In this document: positions 34,159 to 43,168 of the stretch, one piece after another
Layout of the letters: the number at the start of each line of letters is the position of its first letter
Position numbering within the stretch: the first letter of the stretch is position 1
NCBI RefSeq assembly: GCF_000160555.1
Contig: NZ_GG749278.1
Span: 93,668 to 145,959, forward strand
Source: Centipeda noxia ATCC 43541
GTDB lineage: Bacteria; Bacillota; Negativicutes; Selenomonadales; Selenomonadaceae
DNA: 52,292 bases
Reading direction: 5' to 3'
Translations under genes and position numbers: made by a program
The notes under the pieces: model-generated
Databases searched by the model: none
What the model saw: only the letters and a program-made list of their open reading frames with translations
Told to the model about the DNA's origin: nothing

Positions 34159-34908
34159 TCAGAAGTTGACGATCGCCGCGAAATCCTTCGCCTTGAGTGC
34201 TGCACCGCCGACAAGCGCGCCGTCAACATTCGGCTTCTCCATAAGCCCCGCAATCGTCTCCGGCTTTACACTGCCGCCGTACTGGATGCGGATGCCCTCG
34301 GCGGCTGCTGTGCCGTACTTCGCCGCGATGGTCCCGCGGATCTGGGCGCAGACCTCCTCGGCCTGTTCGAACGTCGCCGTCTTGCCCGTGCCGATCGCCC
34401 AGATCGGCTCATAGGCAATGACGAGCTTCGCCACGTCCGCTGCCGCAAAGCCCGCGAGTGCCGCCTCGATCTGATACGCAACGTATGCAAGGTACGTGTC
34501 TGCCTCACGGATCTCCAGCGACTCGCCGCAGCAGATGATCGGCGTGATGCCTGCCGTATATGCCGCATGGGCGCGCCTGTTCACGCCCTCATTCGTCTCG
34601 CCGAAGTAGTCGCGGCGTTCACTGTGGCCGAGCACACAGTAGGAGACGCCGAGTTCGGTCAGCATCTCCGTCGAGATCTCACCCGTGTAGGCGCCGCTCT
34701 TCTCCCAGTGAACGTTCTGTGCACCGACCGCAATATTCGTTCCGCGAACCGCCTCGGTGACTCCCGCAAGCGCTGTCGCCGTCGGACAGACCACAACGGT
34801 CGCCTTTGCGTTTTGAACAAGCGGAGCGAGTTCCTTCACGAGAGCGACCCCCGCTGCGATCGTATTGTTCATTTTCCAGTTGCCTGCGATAATCGGTGTT
34901 CTTGCCAT
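34159..34908 (-). CDS. tpiA: Triosephosphate isomerase
   Basis: 249 residues. Substrate Lys is in GNWKMN near the start, the electrophile His in VLGHSERR, catalytic Glu in AYEPIWAIGTGKTA, and the phosphate loop is IQYGGSVKPE. It interconverts DHAP and glyceraldehyde 3-phosphate. The start at 34908 is set by GGAGAACAGC upstream; the frame happens to stay open far back into pgk, but that part is antifunctional. Confidence 0.97.
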   Translation of the reverse strand: MARTPIIAGNWKMNNTIAAGVALVKELAPLVQNAKATVVVCPTATALAGVTEAVRGTNIAVGAQNVHWEKSGAYTGEISTEMLTELGVSYCVLGHSERRDYFGETNEGVNRRAHAAYTAGITPIICCGESLEIREADTYLAYVAYQIEAALAGFAAADVAKLVIAYEPIWAIGTGKTATFEQAEEVCAQIRGTIAAKYGTAAAEGIRIQYGGSVKPETIAGLMEKPNVDGALVGGAALKAKDFAAIVNF

Positions 34909-34936
34909 ATGCTGTTCTCCTCTATGATCGTTCGTT

Positions 34937-36130
34937 TTACGCGTCCGCCAATGCCGCGATGCCCGGCAGTACTTTGCCCTCGAGGAGTTCCAACGTCGCG
35001 CCGCCGCCCGTTGAGATGTGCGAGATCCGGTCAGAGAGCCCTGTCTTCTTGAGTGCTGCGATGGAGTCGCCGCCGCCGACAATGGAGACTGCGCCGCGCT
35101 TCGTTGCCTCTGCAACGGCATGTGCCACAGCCTCCGTGCCCTTGGCAAAGGCATCGAACTCGAACACACCCATGGGGCCGTTCCAGATGACGGTCTTTGC
35201 GCCCTGCAGCGCCTTAACATACTCCTCCGATGTCTTTGCGCCGCTGTCGAGTGCCTGCCAGCCGTCGGGGATCTTATCCACGTCGACCGTCTTCGTGTTG
35301 GCATCCGCCGCAAACTTATCCGCAATGACGACATCGACAGGCAGGACAACCTTCACGCCCTTCTTCTCCGCCTTCTCAAGCAGTTCCTTTGCGAGGCCGA
35401 TCTTGTCGCGCTCGCAGAGAGAATCGCCGATCGGATATCCCTTTGATGCGTCAAAGGTATGCGCCATGCCGCCGCCGATGATGATCGTATTCACCTTGTC
35501 GATCATGTTCTCGATGACGCCGATCTTGTCCGAGACCTTTGCGCCGCCGATGATGGCGACGAAGGGGCGCTGCGGTGCCTCGAGGGTCTTGCCGATGTAG
35601 TTGATCTCCTTCTCCATGAGGAAGCCGGCCACCGTCTCGAGATATGAGGTGATGCCAACGTTCGACGCATGTGCGCGGTGCGCCACGCCGAAAGCATCAT
35701 CGACGGCAATATCTGCGAGCGCAGCCAGCTGCTTTGCAAATACCGGATCGTTCTTCTTTTCTTCCTTGTGATAGCGCAGATTCTCAAGGAGCAGAACCTC
35801 GCCCGGCTTCAGCGCCGCAGCGGCCTTCTCCGCCTCCGGTCCAACGCAGTCCGGAGCCCACTTGACCTCGTGTCCGAGGAGTTCCGAGAGACGAGCCATA
35901 ATTGGCTTCGTCGAGAACTTTGGCTCGCGCGCCTCCGTCGGACGGCCGACATGACAGGCGAGAATGACCGCTGCGCCGCCGTCCAGCAGGTGGCAAATCG
36001 TCGGGATAGTCGCGCGGATACGCGTGTCGTTTATGATGTTCTGATGCTCATCCATCGGCACGTTGAAATCTGCGCGGACGAATACCTTTTTCCCCTTGAC
36101 GTCAATATCACGAATTGTCTTTTTGTGCAT
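34937..36130 (-). CDS. pgk: Phosphoglycerate kinase
   Basis: 397 residues. The N-terminal substrate loop VFVRADFNVPMD, HVGRPTE near residue 60, the hinge, and the nucleotide site GGGDSIAAL near residue 350 are all intact. It makes ATP from 1,3-bisphosphoglycerate. GGAGGGG precedes the ATG. A strong terminator separates it from gap, so pgk-tpiA-gpmI forms its own operon or depends on read-through. Confidence 0.97.
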   Translation of the reverse strand: MHKKTIRDIDVKGKKVFVRADFNVPMDEHQNIINDTRIRATIPTICHLLDGGAAVILACHVGRPTEAREPKFSTKPIMARLSELLGHEVKWAPDCVGPEAEKAAAALKPGEVLLLENLRYHKEEKKNDPVFAKQLAALADIAVDDAFGVAHRAHASNVGITSYLETVAGFLMEKEINYIGKTLEAPQRPFVAIIGGAKVSDKIGVIENMIDKVNTIIIGGGMAHTFDASKGYPIGDSLCERDKIGLAKELLEKAEKKGVKVVLPVDVVIADKFAADANTKTVDVDKIPDGWQALDSGAKTSEEYVKALQGAKTVIWNGPMGVFEFDAFAKGTEAVAHAVAEATKRGAVSIVGGGDSIAALKKTGLSDRISHISTGGGATLELLEGKVLPGIAALADA

Positions 36131-36213
36131 ATGTGCCCCTCCATAGAAGAAGTGCTGATAAAATGAAATGCGTCAAGATGACGGCGCTGCATCTACCAGT
36201 GCTTCCTAAAAAA

Positions 36214-36245
36214 CGAGGTCCGGCCCAAACATCGGCCGGACCTCG
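36214..36245 (-). terminator. Strong terminator between gap and pgk
   Basis: Perfect 12-bp stem CGAGGTCCGGCC / GGCCGGACCTCG with an 8-nt loop, followed on the minus strand by TTTTTT. It would lower pgk expression relative to gap. Confidence 0.92.
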
Positions 36246-36308
36246 AAAGATCGTATGCTGAGGAAATGCGGAGACCATCCGAATTTCCCTATATAACATT
36301 TTTACTTG

Positions 36309-37322
36309 TCAGCCGAGCTCCGCAAAGTACTTGATCGTGCGAACCATCTGGCTCGTGTAGCTGTTCTCGTTGTCGTACCAGGAGACAACCTGAACGAGCG
36401 TGTTGCCGTCGCCCGTGTCGCTGACCATCGTCTGCGTCGCATCGAAAACCGAACCGTAGGTCGTGCCGATGATGTCGCTGGAGACGATCTCGTCCGTGTT
36501 GTACGCAAACGACTCCGTTGCTTCCTTCTTCATCTGTGCATTGACCTGGTCAACCGTCACCTTGCCTGCAACCACTGCATAGAGGAGCGTCGTGGAGCCC
36601 GTCGGGGTCGGCACGCGCTGCGCCGAGCCGATCAGCTTGCCGTTGAGCTCGGGAATAACGAGGCCGATCGCCTTTGCTGCGCCCGTCGAGTTCGGGACGA
36701 TGTTGACCGCTGCGGCACGGCTGCGGCGGAGATCGCCCTTGCGCTGCGGACCGTCGAGGACCATCTGATCACCCGTGTAGGCGTGGATCGTCGACATGAT
36801 GCCGCTCTTGATCGGAGCGAGATCATTGAGCGCCTTCGCCATCGGTGCAAGGCAGTTCGTCGTGCAGGAAGCCGCCGAAATAACCTTGTCATCCTTCGTC
36901 AGACTCTTGTGGTTGACATTAAAGACGATCGTCGGGAGATCATTGCCCGCGGGAGCGGAGATAACAACCTTCTTCGCGCCGGCCTTGAGGTGTGCAGAAG
37001 CCTTGTCCTTTGCCGTGTAGAACCCCGTGCACTCGAGCACGACATCAACATCGTGCTTGCCCCAGGGAATCTGTGCGGCATCCGCCTGTGCATAGATATT
37101 GATCTTCTTGCCGTTGACTGTGATGGAGTCGTCACCTGCCGTGACCGAATCCGCATACTTATAACGCCCCTGCGTGGAGTCATACTTCAGGAGATGAGCG
37201 AGCATCTTCGGGCTCGTCAGATCATTGATCGCGACGACTTCATAGCCGGGAGCATCAAACATCTGACGGAACGCGAGACGACCGATACGGCCAAAACCAT
37301 TGATAGCAACTTTTACTGCCAT
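36309..37322 (-). CDS. gap: Glyceraldehyde-3-phosphate dehydrogenase
   Basis: 337 residues. NAD motif [13 protein letters not shown], catalytic Cys in [12 protein letters not shown] and its partner His further on are intact, as is the C-terminal [13 protein letters not shown]. It converts glyceraldehyde 3-phosphate to 1,3-bisphosphoglycerate. The start at 37322 has AGGAGG upstream; an earlier in-frame start would include the promoter region and is rejected. Confidence 0.97.
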   Translation of the reverse strand: MAVKVAINGFGRIGRLAFRQMFDAPGYEVVAINDLTSPKMLAHLLKYDSTQGRYKYADSVTAGDDSITVNGKKINIYAQADAAQIPWGKHDVDVVLECTGFYTAKDKASAHLKAGAKKVVISAPAGNDLPTIVFNVNHKSLTKDDKVISAASCTTNCLAPMAKALNDLAPIKSGIMSTIHAYTGDQMVLDGPQRKGDLRRSRAAAVNIVPNSTGAAKAIGLVIPELNGKLIGSAQRVPTPTGSTTLLYAVVAGKVTVDQVNAQMKKEATESFAYNTDEIVSSDIIGTTYGSVFDATQTMVSDTGDGNTLVQVVSWYDNENSYTSQMVRTIKYFAELG

Positions 37323-37394
37323 TGAAATACCTCCTGTTGAGTACTTAATGTACGCGCTGCGCGTCTTCCCGCTGCGCCCTTTATAACAATTTAT

Positions 37395-37422
37395 ATTATA
37401 AACCATTCCCAATAAAAGTCAA
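37395..37422 (-). promoter_or_regulatory. Promoter of gap
   Basis: Minus strand TTGACT (37422-37417), 16-bp spacer, TATAAT (37400-37395). It is near consensus, fitting a highly expressed gene. Confidence 0.8.
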
Positions 37423-37479
37423 ACTTTTTATCTCGCATGTGCCCCCAATTCGGTCGGTTTTATACATATGGAAAAGTAC

Positions 37480-37509
37480 TTGCCAAATCCTGTGAACGTT
37501 CGCTAAAAT
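37480..37509 (+). promoter_or_regulatory. Promoter of the aldolase-mtnA pair
   Basis: TTGCCA (37480-37485), 18-bp spacer, TAAAAT (37504-37509). A palindrome GAACGTTC lies within the spacer and may be an operator. Confidence 0.55.
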
Positions 37510-37537
37510 AAGACATACAAACACGAGGAGGATCATT

Positions 37538-38182
37538 ATGCTCGAGCAGATCAAAGAAGACGTGCGACGCTATGCTCTGCAGGCAGACCGCGAGGGTCTG
37601 TGCCGGCATCGCTCCGGGAATTTCAGCATCCGCGACGCCGAGAGCGGGCTCATCTGCATCACGCCGACAGGCATGGACCGCACGGAGATGACCGCCGACG
37701 ACATTGTCGTCATTGATATGGACGGACACACCATCGAATCGCTGAACGAGCGGAAACCGACCAGCGAGCTGATGATGCACACCGCGATCTATCGAAGCCG
37801 CAGCGATGTCCGCGCCGTCGCGCACACGCACTCGCGTGCGGCGACCGCATTCGCCGTCATGAACAAGCCGATCCCTGCCATCGTCTACGAACTCTCCATC
37901 CTCGGCTGCAGAGAGGGCTATGTCCCCGTCGCACCCTACGGCCGCCCCGGAACAAAGGCAGCAGCCGAGAACGTCCTCGCTCCGCTCGCCATCGCCGATG
38001 TCGCCCTCATGCAGGCGCACGGCGTCGTTGCCGTCGCGGAGAACCTCAAAGAGGCGCTGCTCAAGGCAAGCTACCTCGAGGAACTCGCCGACATCTACTG
38101 CCGCTGTCTCACCGTCCTCGGGCGTGAGCCGGATACCATTCCGGCGGATGAACTCGCGAAATGGAAGTATCCGACGGTATAG
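37538..38182 (+). CDS. Class II (FucA-type) aldolase, likely Ald2 of the DHAP shunt
   Basis: 214 residues of the class II aldolase/adducin family. Zinc ligands His96, His98 (AHTHS) and His161 (QAHGVV) and acid Glu77 (TSELMMH) are present, as is SGNFS near residue 26. Alone it could be L-fuculose- or ribulose-phosphate aldolase. Next to mtnA, it most likely cleaves 5-deoxyribulose 1-phosphate or methylthioribulose 1-phosphate to DHAP and an aldehyde. GAGGAGG precedes the ATG. Confidence 0.87.
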   Translation: MLEQIKEDVRRYALQADREGLCRHRSGNFSIRDAESGLICITPTGMDRTEMTADDIVVIDMDGHTIESLNERKPTSELMMHTAIYRSRSDVRAVAHTHSRAATAFAVMNKPIPAIVYELSILGCREGYVPVAPYGRPGTKAAAENVLAPLAIADVALMQAHGVVAVAENLKEALLKASYLEELADIYCRCLTVLGREPDTIPADELAKWKYPTV

Positions 38183-38191
38183 CCCTTTAGC

Positions 38192-38213
38192 CTCCCCCGT
38201 CAAGACGGGGGAG
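38192..38213. repeat. Perfect GC-rich hairpin in the aldolase-mtnA gap
   Basis: CTCCCCCGTC-AA-GACGGGGGAG, a 10-bp stem with a 2-nt spacer. No T tract follows, so it is not a terminator. Further on are a second inverted repeat, GACCTGT (38275-38281) / ACAGGTC (38319-38325), and a repeated CTTCTTGG. The 200-base gap may hold a dispersed repeat or RNA structure. It may stabilise or attenuate the upstream mRNA. Confidence 0.45.
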
Positions 38214-38383
38214 CGGTCAACGACAACCAATCGCACTTCGCTGTCGCTCGTCTTCTTGGGTCGTTTTCGCATACGACCTGTTTCCCAATCAGCTGCGCCC
38301 TTCGAGCTTGCTTCTTGGACAGGTCAGCAGGGCGACCGCTTGCGGTGGTGGGAGCACATCTATTATACGAAAAGAGGACTTTT

Positions 38384-39427
38384 ATGACTACCAACATCCT
38401 CGATATGGAAACCCTCGCCCTCGATGAAGAAGAGCACGCCCTCGTCATCATCGACCAGACGAAGCTGCCGAACAAAGCCGAATACCTCCGCCTCAAAACA
38501 CAGGGCGAGATCTGGACGGCAATCCGCGAGCTCCAGGTGCGCGGTGCGCCTGCCATCGGTGACGCTGCCGCCATCGGTATTTACCTCGCCGCGCTCGAAA
38601 TCGACACCGACGACTACGGCGAATTCGCGCGCCAGTTTCACAAAGCCGCCGACTACCTCAACTCCTCCCGCCCCACCGCCGTCAACCTCTCATGGGCACT
38701 GAACCGCATGGAAAAAATCGTTCAGGAAGCAAAGGGCAAGTCCGTCCCCGAAATCCGCACTCTCCTGCGTGATGAAGCCCTGCGCATCAAACAGGAAGAC
38801 ATCGACATCTGCAAAAAAATAGGCGAGCATGCGCTCACCCTCGTAAAGCCCGGCATGGGACTCCTCACCCACTGCAACGCCGGCCAGCTTGCCACCGCCA
38901 AATACGGCACTGCAACCGCCGTCATGTACCTCGGCCACCAAAAAGGCTACAACTTCAAAATCTTCGCCGATGAAACGCGCCCTCTCCTGCAGGGCGCACG
39001 CCTCACCGCATACGAACTCAGTGCTGCCGGCATGGACGTTACACTCATCTGCGACAACATGGCAGCCACCGTCATGAAGAACGGCTGGATCAACGCCGTC
39101 TTCGTCGGCTGTGACCGCGTTGCCGCAAGCGGCGACGTCGCGAATAAAATCGGCACCTCCGGCGTCGCCATCCTCGCCAAACACTACGGCATCCCCTTCT
39201 ACGTCTGCGCTCCCACCTCCACCATCGACATGAACACCCCCACCGGTGCGGATATCCGCATCGAACAGCGCCCGCCCGAGGAAGTCACCGACATGTGGTA
39301 CAAGGAACGCATGGCTCCACGAGGCATAAAAGTCTATAATCCCGCATTCGATGTCACGGATCATGAGCTGATCACGGCGATTATTACGGAGAACGGGATA
39401 TGGCAGGTCGCAAAAAAGCTGAAATAG
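38384..39427 (+). CDS. mtnA: S-methyl-5-thioribose-1-phosphate isomerase
   Basis: 347 residues, normal length. Catalytic Cys164 is in THCNAG and Asp244 in [24 protein letters not shown] near residue 53 binds phosphate. It converts methylthioribose 1-phosphate (and 5-deoxyribose 1-phosphate) to the ribulose form. The start at 38384 has AGAGG 6-7 nt upstream; an upstream TTG frame is not supported. No other mtn genes lie nearby, so the partner is the aldolase. Confidence 0.95.
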   Translation: MTTNILDMETLALDEEEHALVIIDQTKLPNKAEYLRLKTQGEIWTAIRELQVRGAPAIGDAAAIGIYLAALEIDTDDYGEFARQFHKAADYLNSSRPTAVNLSWALNRMEKIVQEAKGKSVPEIRTLLRDEALRIKQEDIDICKKIGEHALTLVKPGMGLLTHCNAGQLATAKYGTATAVMYLGHQKGYNFKIFADETRPLLQGARLTAYELSAAGMDVTLICDNMAATVMKNGWINAVFVGCDRVAASGDVANKIGTSGVAILAKHYGIPFYVCAPTSTIDMNTPTGADIRIEQRPPEEVTDMWYKERMAPRGIKVYNPAFDVTDHELITAIITENGIWQVAKKLK

Positions 39428-39436
39428 TTTTACTTC

Positions 39437-40093
39437 TTATTGGCACAACTCTCTTATCATAGACCAGGCTTTCTCCTCTTTTCTTTTTCTTTGCCATTCC
39501 CAACGATAATAGATAATAATATTCGACAGTAAGTTTCCAGCAGCAGAAAAGGCACCTGCCAAACAAGCCAGTAGAACTATATCCAATGCACTAAGATCTA
39601 CGTGCAGGAAGAAGAAGTTATCCAGCATCCAAACAGAAAAGATGAAGACACTTGTCACCCCCCATTCTCTTAGGGGGCCTCTCTTCTTAATGGACGTAGG
39701 AATCATACGATCTCTGTATTTTTGTCCATATACCTTAAAATTATATCGAAACTGATCTCTTTGACTCCGTGTCAGCATCGGATTGGCCATATAGGTGCAA
39801 AATACTCTCACCAACGCTTCCCCAATACTCTCTATTCTAGAAGAATGAATTTTCCATTTCAGCGCAAGCATCTCTTTGAACCGACTCAACTCCGATACCG
39901 TTGGATTTTGTCCGCATACAATATAGTTCGTAAGAATATCCGCATACTCGCTGTTTGCTTGATCTATATGGGACGCTCGGTCTTTCATCCAAACAAAGAA
40001 TCTCGTGAGGACAACTGTGGCCGCAGCACCACCATAAACAGAATTGCTCTGCATTACCTGTGAGATACTTTCACCTACATCTGAAATATTCAT
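39437..40093 (-). CDS. Unrecognised membrane protein
   Basis: 218 residues. There is a weak hydrophobic segment near residues 18-35, then a long helical soluble region, then two clear membrane helices (about 145-163 and 167-190) and a basic Arg/Lys-rich tail. No catalytic motif is seen. It follows the epimerase, with GGCGGGAGAG before the ATG, and is the last gene of the AT-rich surface cluster, converging with mtnA. Its function is unknown. Confidence 0.6.
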   Translation of the reverse strand: MNISDVGESISQVMQSNSVYGGAAATVVLTRFFVWMKDRASHIDQANSEYADILTNYIVCGQNPTVSELSRFKEMLALKWKIHSSRIESIGEALVRVFCTYMANPMLTRSQRDQFRYNFKVYGQKYRDRMIPTSIKKRGPLREWGVTSVFIFSVWMLDNFFFLHVDLSALDIVLLACLAGAFSAAGNLLSNIIIYYRWEWQRKRKEEKAWSMIRELCQ

Positions 40094-41075
40094 CTCTCCC
40101 GCCTTTTTTACACGTTATACCACTGAATCGCTTCCTTGATCCCCTTTCGAAATCATACTCCGGCGCATAGCCAAGATTCTTGGAGATCTTCGAGATGTCC
40201 GCCCCGCTGTGGCGAATATCGCCCTTACGCTCTGGACCAAACACGGGCTTCAGATCTTTTCCGAGCAGATCACTGATCACTGCATACATCTCATTGAGAC
40301 TAGAGCTCTTTCCAGAGGCGACATTATACGCCTCTCCCGCAACCTCATGCGGAGCAGCGCATGCGAGGAGGTTCGCCTGTACAACATCCTCCACATAGAC
40401 GAAGTCACGCGACTGCTCCCCATCCCCATTGATCGTTGGCGGTTCGTCACGGAGTAGGCATTCGATGAACTTCGGAATTACTGCTGCATAAGCACCGTTC
40501 GGGTCTTGACGCCGGCCGTACACATTGAAATAGCGCATCCCATAACAGTCGAGGCCATAGTACATCGTATATTGATGCGCATACTCCTCTGCAGCAAACT
40601 TTGTCACCGCATAGGTCGAGAGACGCTTCCCGATGATCTCCTCACGCTTCAGCATTGTCTCATCGTCACCATAAACCGCAGCACTCGACGCATAGGTAAA
40701 TTTCTTCACGCCGTTTTTCGCGGCCGCCTCCATCATGTTCACCGTCCCCATGATGTTGGTTATCGTATACTCGAGCGGTTTTTCGATACTCTCCGGTACA
40801 CTCACGTCTGCGGCGTGATGCAGGACATAGTCAACGTCCCTGCATACCCGATCACAAGTCCTAAAATCTCTGATATCGCCCTCAACAAACTCAAACTTCG
40901 GGTTGTCCCGAAATCCCTCGATATTCTTCACATACCCCGAGGACAGATTATCCAACACGCGAACGCGATGTCCCATAGACAAAATCGCCTCGCACAGATT
41001 CGAGCCTATAAATCCTGCACCGCCTGTGACAAGGAACAAACTGTTCTCCGGAAATACAAGCGTACGATAGTTCAT
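40071..41075 (-). CDS. UDP-GlcNAc 4-epimerase-like (WbpP/TviC group), frameshifted 3' end
   Basis: Extended-SDR sugar-nucleotide epimerase. It has VTGGAGFIGSN near the N-terminus, ASSAAVYG, catalytic YAVTK, RYFNVYGRRQDPNGAYAAVIPKF and GDGEQSRDFVYV, closely like UDP-GlcNAc/GalNAc 4-epimerases. After YDFERG the frame as sequenced gives a nonsense tail of about 22 residues. One extra G in the run at 40141-40144 would restore GIKEAIQWYNV and a stop at 40108, just before the next gene. So the last dozen residues are altered by a one-base deletion or a sequencing error. It is more GC-rich than the genes upstream of it. Confidence 0.88.
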   Translation of the reverse strand: MNYRTLVFPENSLFLVTGGAGFIGSNLCEAILSMGHRVRVLDNLSSGYVKNIEGFRDNPKFEFVEGDIRDFRTCDRVCRDVDYVLHHAADVSVPESIEKPLEYTITNIMGTVNMMEAAAKNGVKKFTYASSAAVYGDDETMLKREEIIGKRLSTYAVTKFAAEEYAHQYTMYYGLDCYGMRYFNVYGRRQDPNGAYAAVIPKFIECLLRDEPPTINGDGEQSRDFVYVEDVVQANLLACAAPHEVAGEAYNVASGKSSSLNEMYAVISDLLGKDLKPVFGPERKGDIRHSGADISKISKNLGYAPEYDFERGSRKRFSGITCKKGGRDEYFRCR

Positions 41076-41162
41076 CGCAGCCTCCTATAATCAACGATAA
41101 AAACAAGGCTTATAATACATTCACTTCTTACCATAGTATAGTTAATAAGAGTATTTGTTTTT

Positions 41163-41882
41163 CTACATCGGATTTGCATTATGTTTACCTTTTGCTAAAC
41201 ATTTAAGCTCCCATGTAAATATCATAGGACTAGGTCGATGATATGCACTTCCTGTTACCTTATTCCAAAACAGTTTATTTCCGACATATGCCTTCAGTAA
41301 TAAATATTTGATCCACTTCTTCCATCCAGCTGACGGGCTTAACCCATCGGGATCAAGGAACTCAATATCTGTAAAACCGGCCTCACGGAGTACATAAAGC
41401 AAACTTCCTGCTGTAAAAAGCGTATAATGTGTGAAATCCTCATATGCCCAATAACAATCTGTATTGGACTGCGCATTTGGTACCATGATGCACAAAGCAC
41501 CATCTGTGGCAAGAATCTCCTCACGAATCTTTCGTAATATCGGAACAACACACTCTTTAGGTAAATGTTCGAGAACATGACTCATAAGCACATAATCATA
41601 GCGGTCTCCGCTATAATTCATAATATCACAATGTTCAACAGACAGCCCCTGTGTTAAGCAATATTCTACTGCTGTTTGCGATACATCAATACCATGGATA
41701 TCCGTATACCCCTCATTCAATAAAGCATACATATTTTGACCAAAGCCGCAACCAATATCAAGAATCGACTTTCCTTTTTGAAACACAGTTCTAAGGTAAC
41801 ATGGAAGCTTGGCATCTATATATAGAGAGGGGTCCACTCCTCTACTCGAAAAATACGACTTATATTTATCCTCTATATTCAT
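41163..41882 (-). CDS. Class I SAM-dependent methyltransferase
   Basis: 239 residues. SAM motif I is ILDIGCGFGQNMYAL near residue 41, motif II region YVLMSHVLEHLPKE near residue 95. This is the Methyltransf_11/23 type often found in surface-polysaccharide clusters, where it methylates sugars or lipid-linked intermediates. Target unknown. GAGGTG precedes the ATG. Confidence 0.85.
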   Translation of the reverse strand: MNIEDKYKSYFSSRGVDPSLYIDAKLPCYLRTVFQKGKSILDIGCGFGQNMYALLNEGYTDIHGIDVSQTAVEYCLTQGLSVEHCDIMNYSGDRYDYVLMSHVLEHLPKECVVPILRKIREEILATDGALCIMVPNAQSNTDCYWAYEDFTHYTLFTAGSLLYVLREAGFTDIEFLDPDGLSPSAGWKKWIKYLLLKAYVGNKLFWNKVTGSAYHRPSPMIFTWELKCLAKGKHNANPM

Positions 41883-41914
41883 CTCGTCACCTCTTTTTTT
41901 ATATTAACGCAATC

Positions 41915-43123
41915 TCACAAAAGTAGTAATACCTGTCTTTTCACATCCTCAACACTGATTTCCCGAATACAGTGAGCATCCTCCCTGTTACATCCGTGCT
42001 CACACCCTGGCAAGGCTTTGGGGCGGACAATCTGCATAGGACTTTTCCATGGTCCAAATCTTTTAGGAGAATTTGCATGATCTTCATCCGCGCCAATTGG
42101 ATGGCAAGAAATCACTACGCCCGTTTTTTTCAATGCCGCAGCAATATGCATGAGTCCCGTATCCCCGCCTAAATATATATCACAAGCATCTATAATGGCA
42201 GCCGTTTCCCGTAACGTGGTCTGGTTGACCAGATTGGCAACAAAAGGGCATACTTCTTCTATTTTACGAGCGTTAGTAACAGCTCGTTCTCCAGCACCAA
42301 CAATGACCCAAGCTATATTGAAGGGGGTTAATTCTTTTACCAGTTCTATAAATTTTTCAGCAGGCCACTCACGTTTTGGGCTACCCGATGATATTGAAAG
42401 GACAATTTTAACTTCTACATCTCCTAAAGAGGATAACATGCCACGGCATTTATTCCGATCTGCATCATCAAACCATACTTCAAGAGAATCATCTGCAATA
42501 TACCCATCTATATATCGCAATACATTCAAGTTGCGTTCCACTTCATGGAAAACAGCAGCCGTTTTAGAAAATAAAAGTCTCGTGTAAAATCCATCATAGC
42601 CCTTGTCAGAGATCATTTTATGGGGTAATACACATTCACTGTAACCAACACGCTTCTTAGCTCCAGAAAGGAACGCCAACATACCTGCTCCATATCCTGC
42701 ATCAGCATCAAATCGTGGAACAAGCGCCAACTCATAGTCTTCTTTTTTTAAATAACGATACGAAAATACCCCCCCTCTCCATAAGTTGACATAAAAAGAG
42801 AAACGACCTCCTATGCGTGAAAAACACAGTACTTTATTCACGTACGGACATAGCTCTACCAGATTATATACGATTGGATTTACAACAAGTGTAATATGTG
42901 CTGATGGATAATTCTGTCGCAGCTCACGCAGAAAAGGAGACATCATAACCATATCCCCAATCTCATCCAAACGGATAACGAGAATAGATGAGAAGCAACC
43001 TTGTGGCCATTTCAAATCTTGCTCACACCAAATATTCTTTCTAGTTCTTACTTGCAGTGCCTTGACAATACAATATTGGCAGAAGTAATTCACCTGACGT
43101 AAAACTTGTTTGAGCCAACGCAC
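41915..43123 (-). CDS. Glycosyltransferase family 9 (heptosyltransferase-like)
   Basis: 402 residues, GT-B fold. ILVIRLDEIGDMVMMSPFLREL is the N-terminal GT9 signature, and YLGGDTGLMHIAAALKK near residue 320 is the nucleotide-sugar site. The C-terminal Cys-rich CEHGCNREDAHC is notable. It transfers heptose or another sugar to LPS core or polysaccharide. The start is GTG with AGAGG 9 nt upstream. Confidence 0.88.
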   Translation of the reverse strand: MRWLKQVLRQVNYFCQYCIVKALQVRTRKNIWCEQDLKWPQGCFSSILVIRLDEIGDMVMMSPFLRELRQNYPSAHITLVVNPIVYNLVELCPYVNKVLCFSRIGGRFSFYVNLWRGGVFSYRYLKKEDYELALVPRFDADAGYGAGMLAFLSGAKKRVGYSECVLPHKMISDKGYDGFYTRLLFSKTAAVFHEVERNLNVLRYIDGYIADDSLEVWFDDADRNKCRGMLSSLGDVEVKIVLSISSGSPKREWPAEKFIELVKELTPFNIAWVIVGAGERAVTNARKIEEVCPFVANLVNQTTLRETAAIIDACDIYLGGDTGLMHIAAALKKTGVVISCHPIGADEDHANSPKRFGPWKSPMQIVRPKALPGCEHGCNREDAHCIREISVEDVKRQVLLLL

Positions 43124-43168
43124 GCTAATAACCTCTTTGAAAATATAAGATAAACACTCTTATTTCTG

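Noticed and set aside
34909-35349. Upstream extension of tpiA by about 147 codons
   Set aside because: It overlaps pgk in another frame and is Arg/Ser-rich nonsense; the normal tpiA start has a ribosome site.
37491-37500. GAACGTTC as an SOS (LexA) box
   Set aside because: The Firmicute LexA site needs GAAC and GTTC separated by four bases; here they are adjacent, and the gene is metabolic.
40141-40144. Programmed frameshift in the epimerase
   Set aside because: There is no slippery heptamer or downstream structure, and the shift affects only the last residues; a deletion or sequencing error is simpler.
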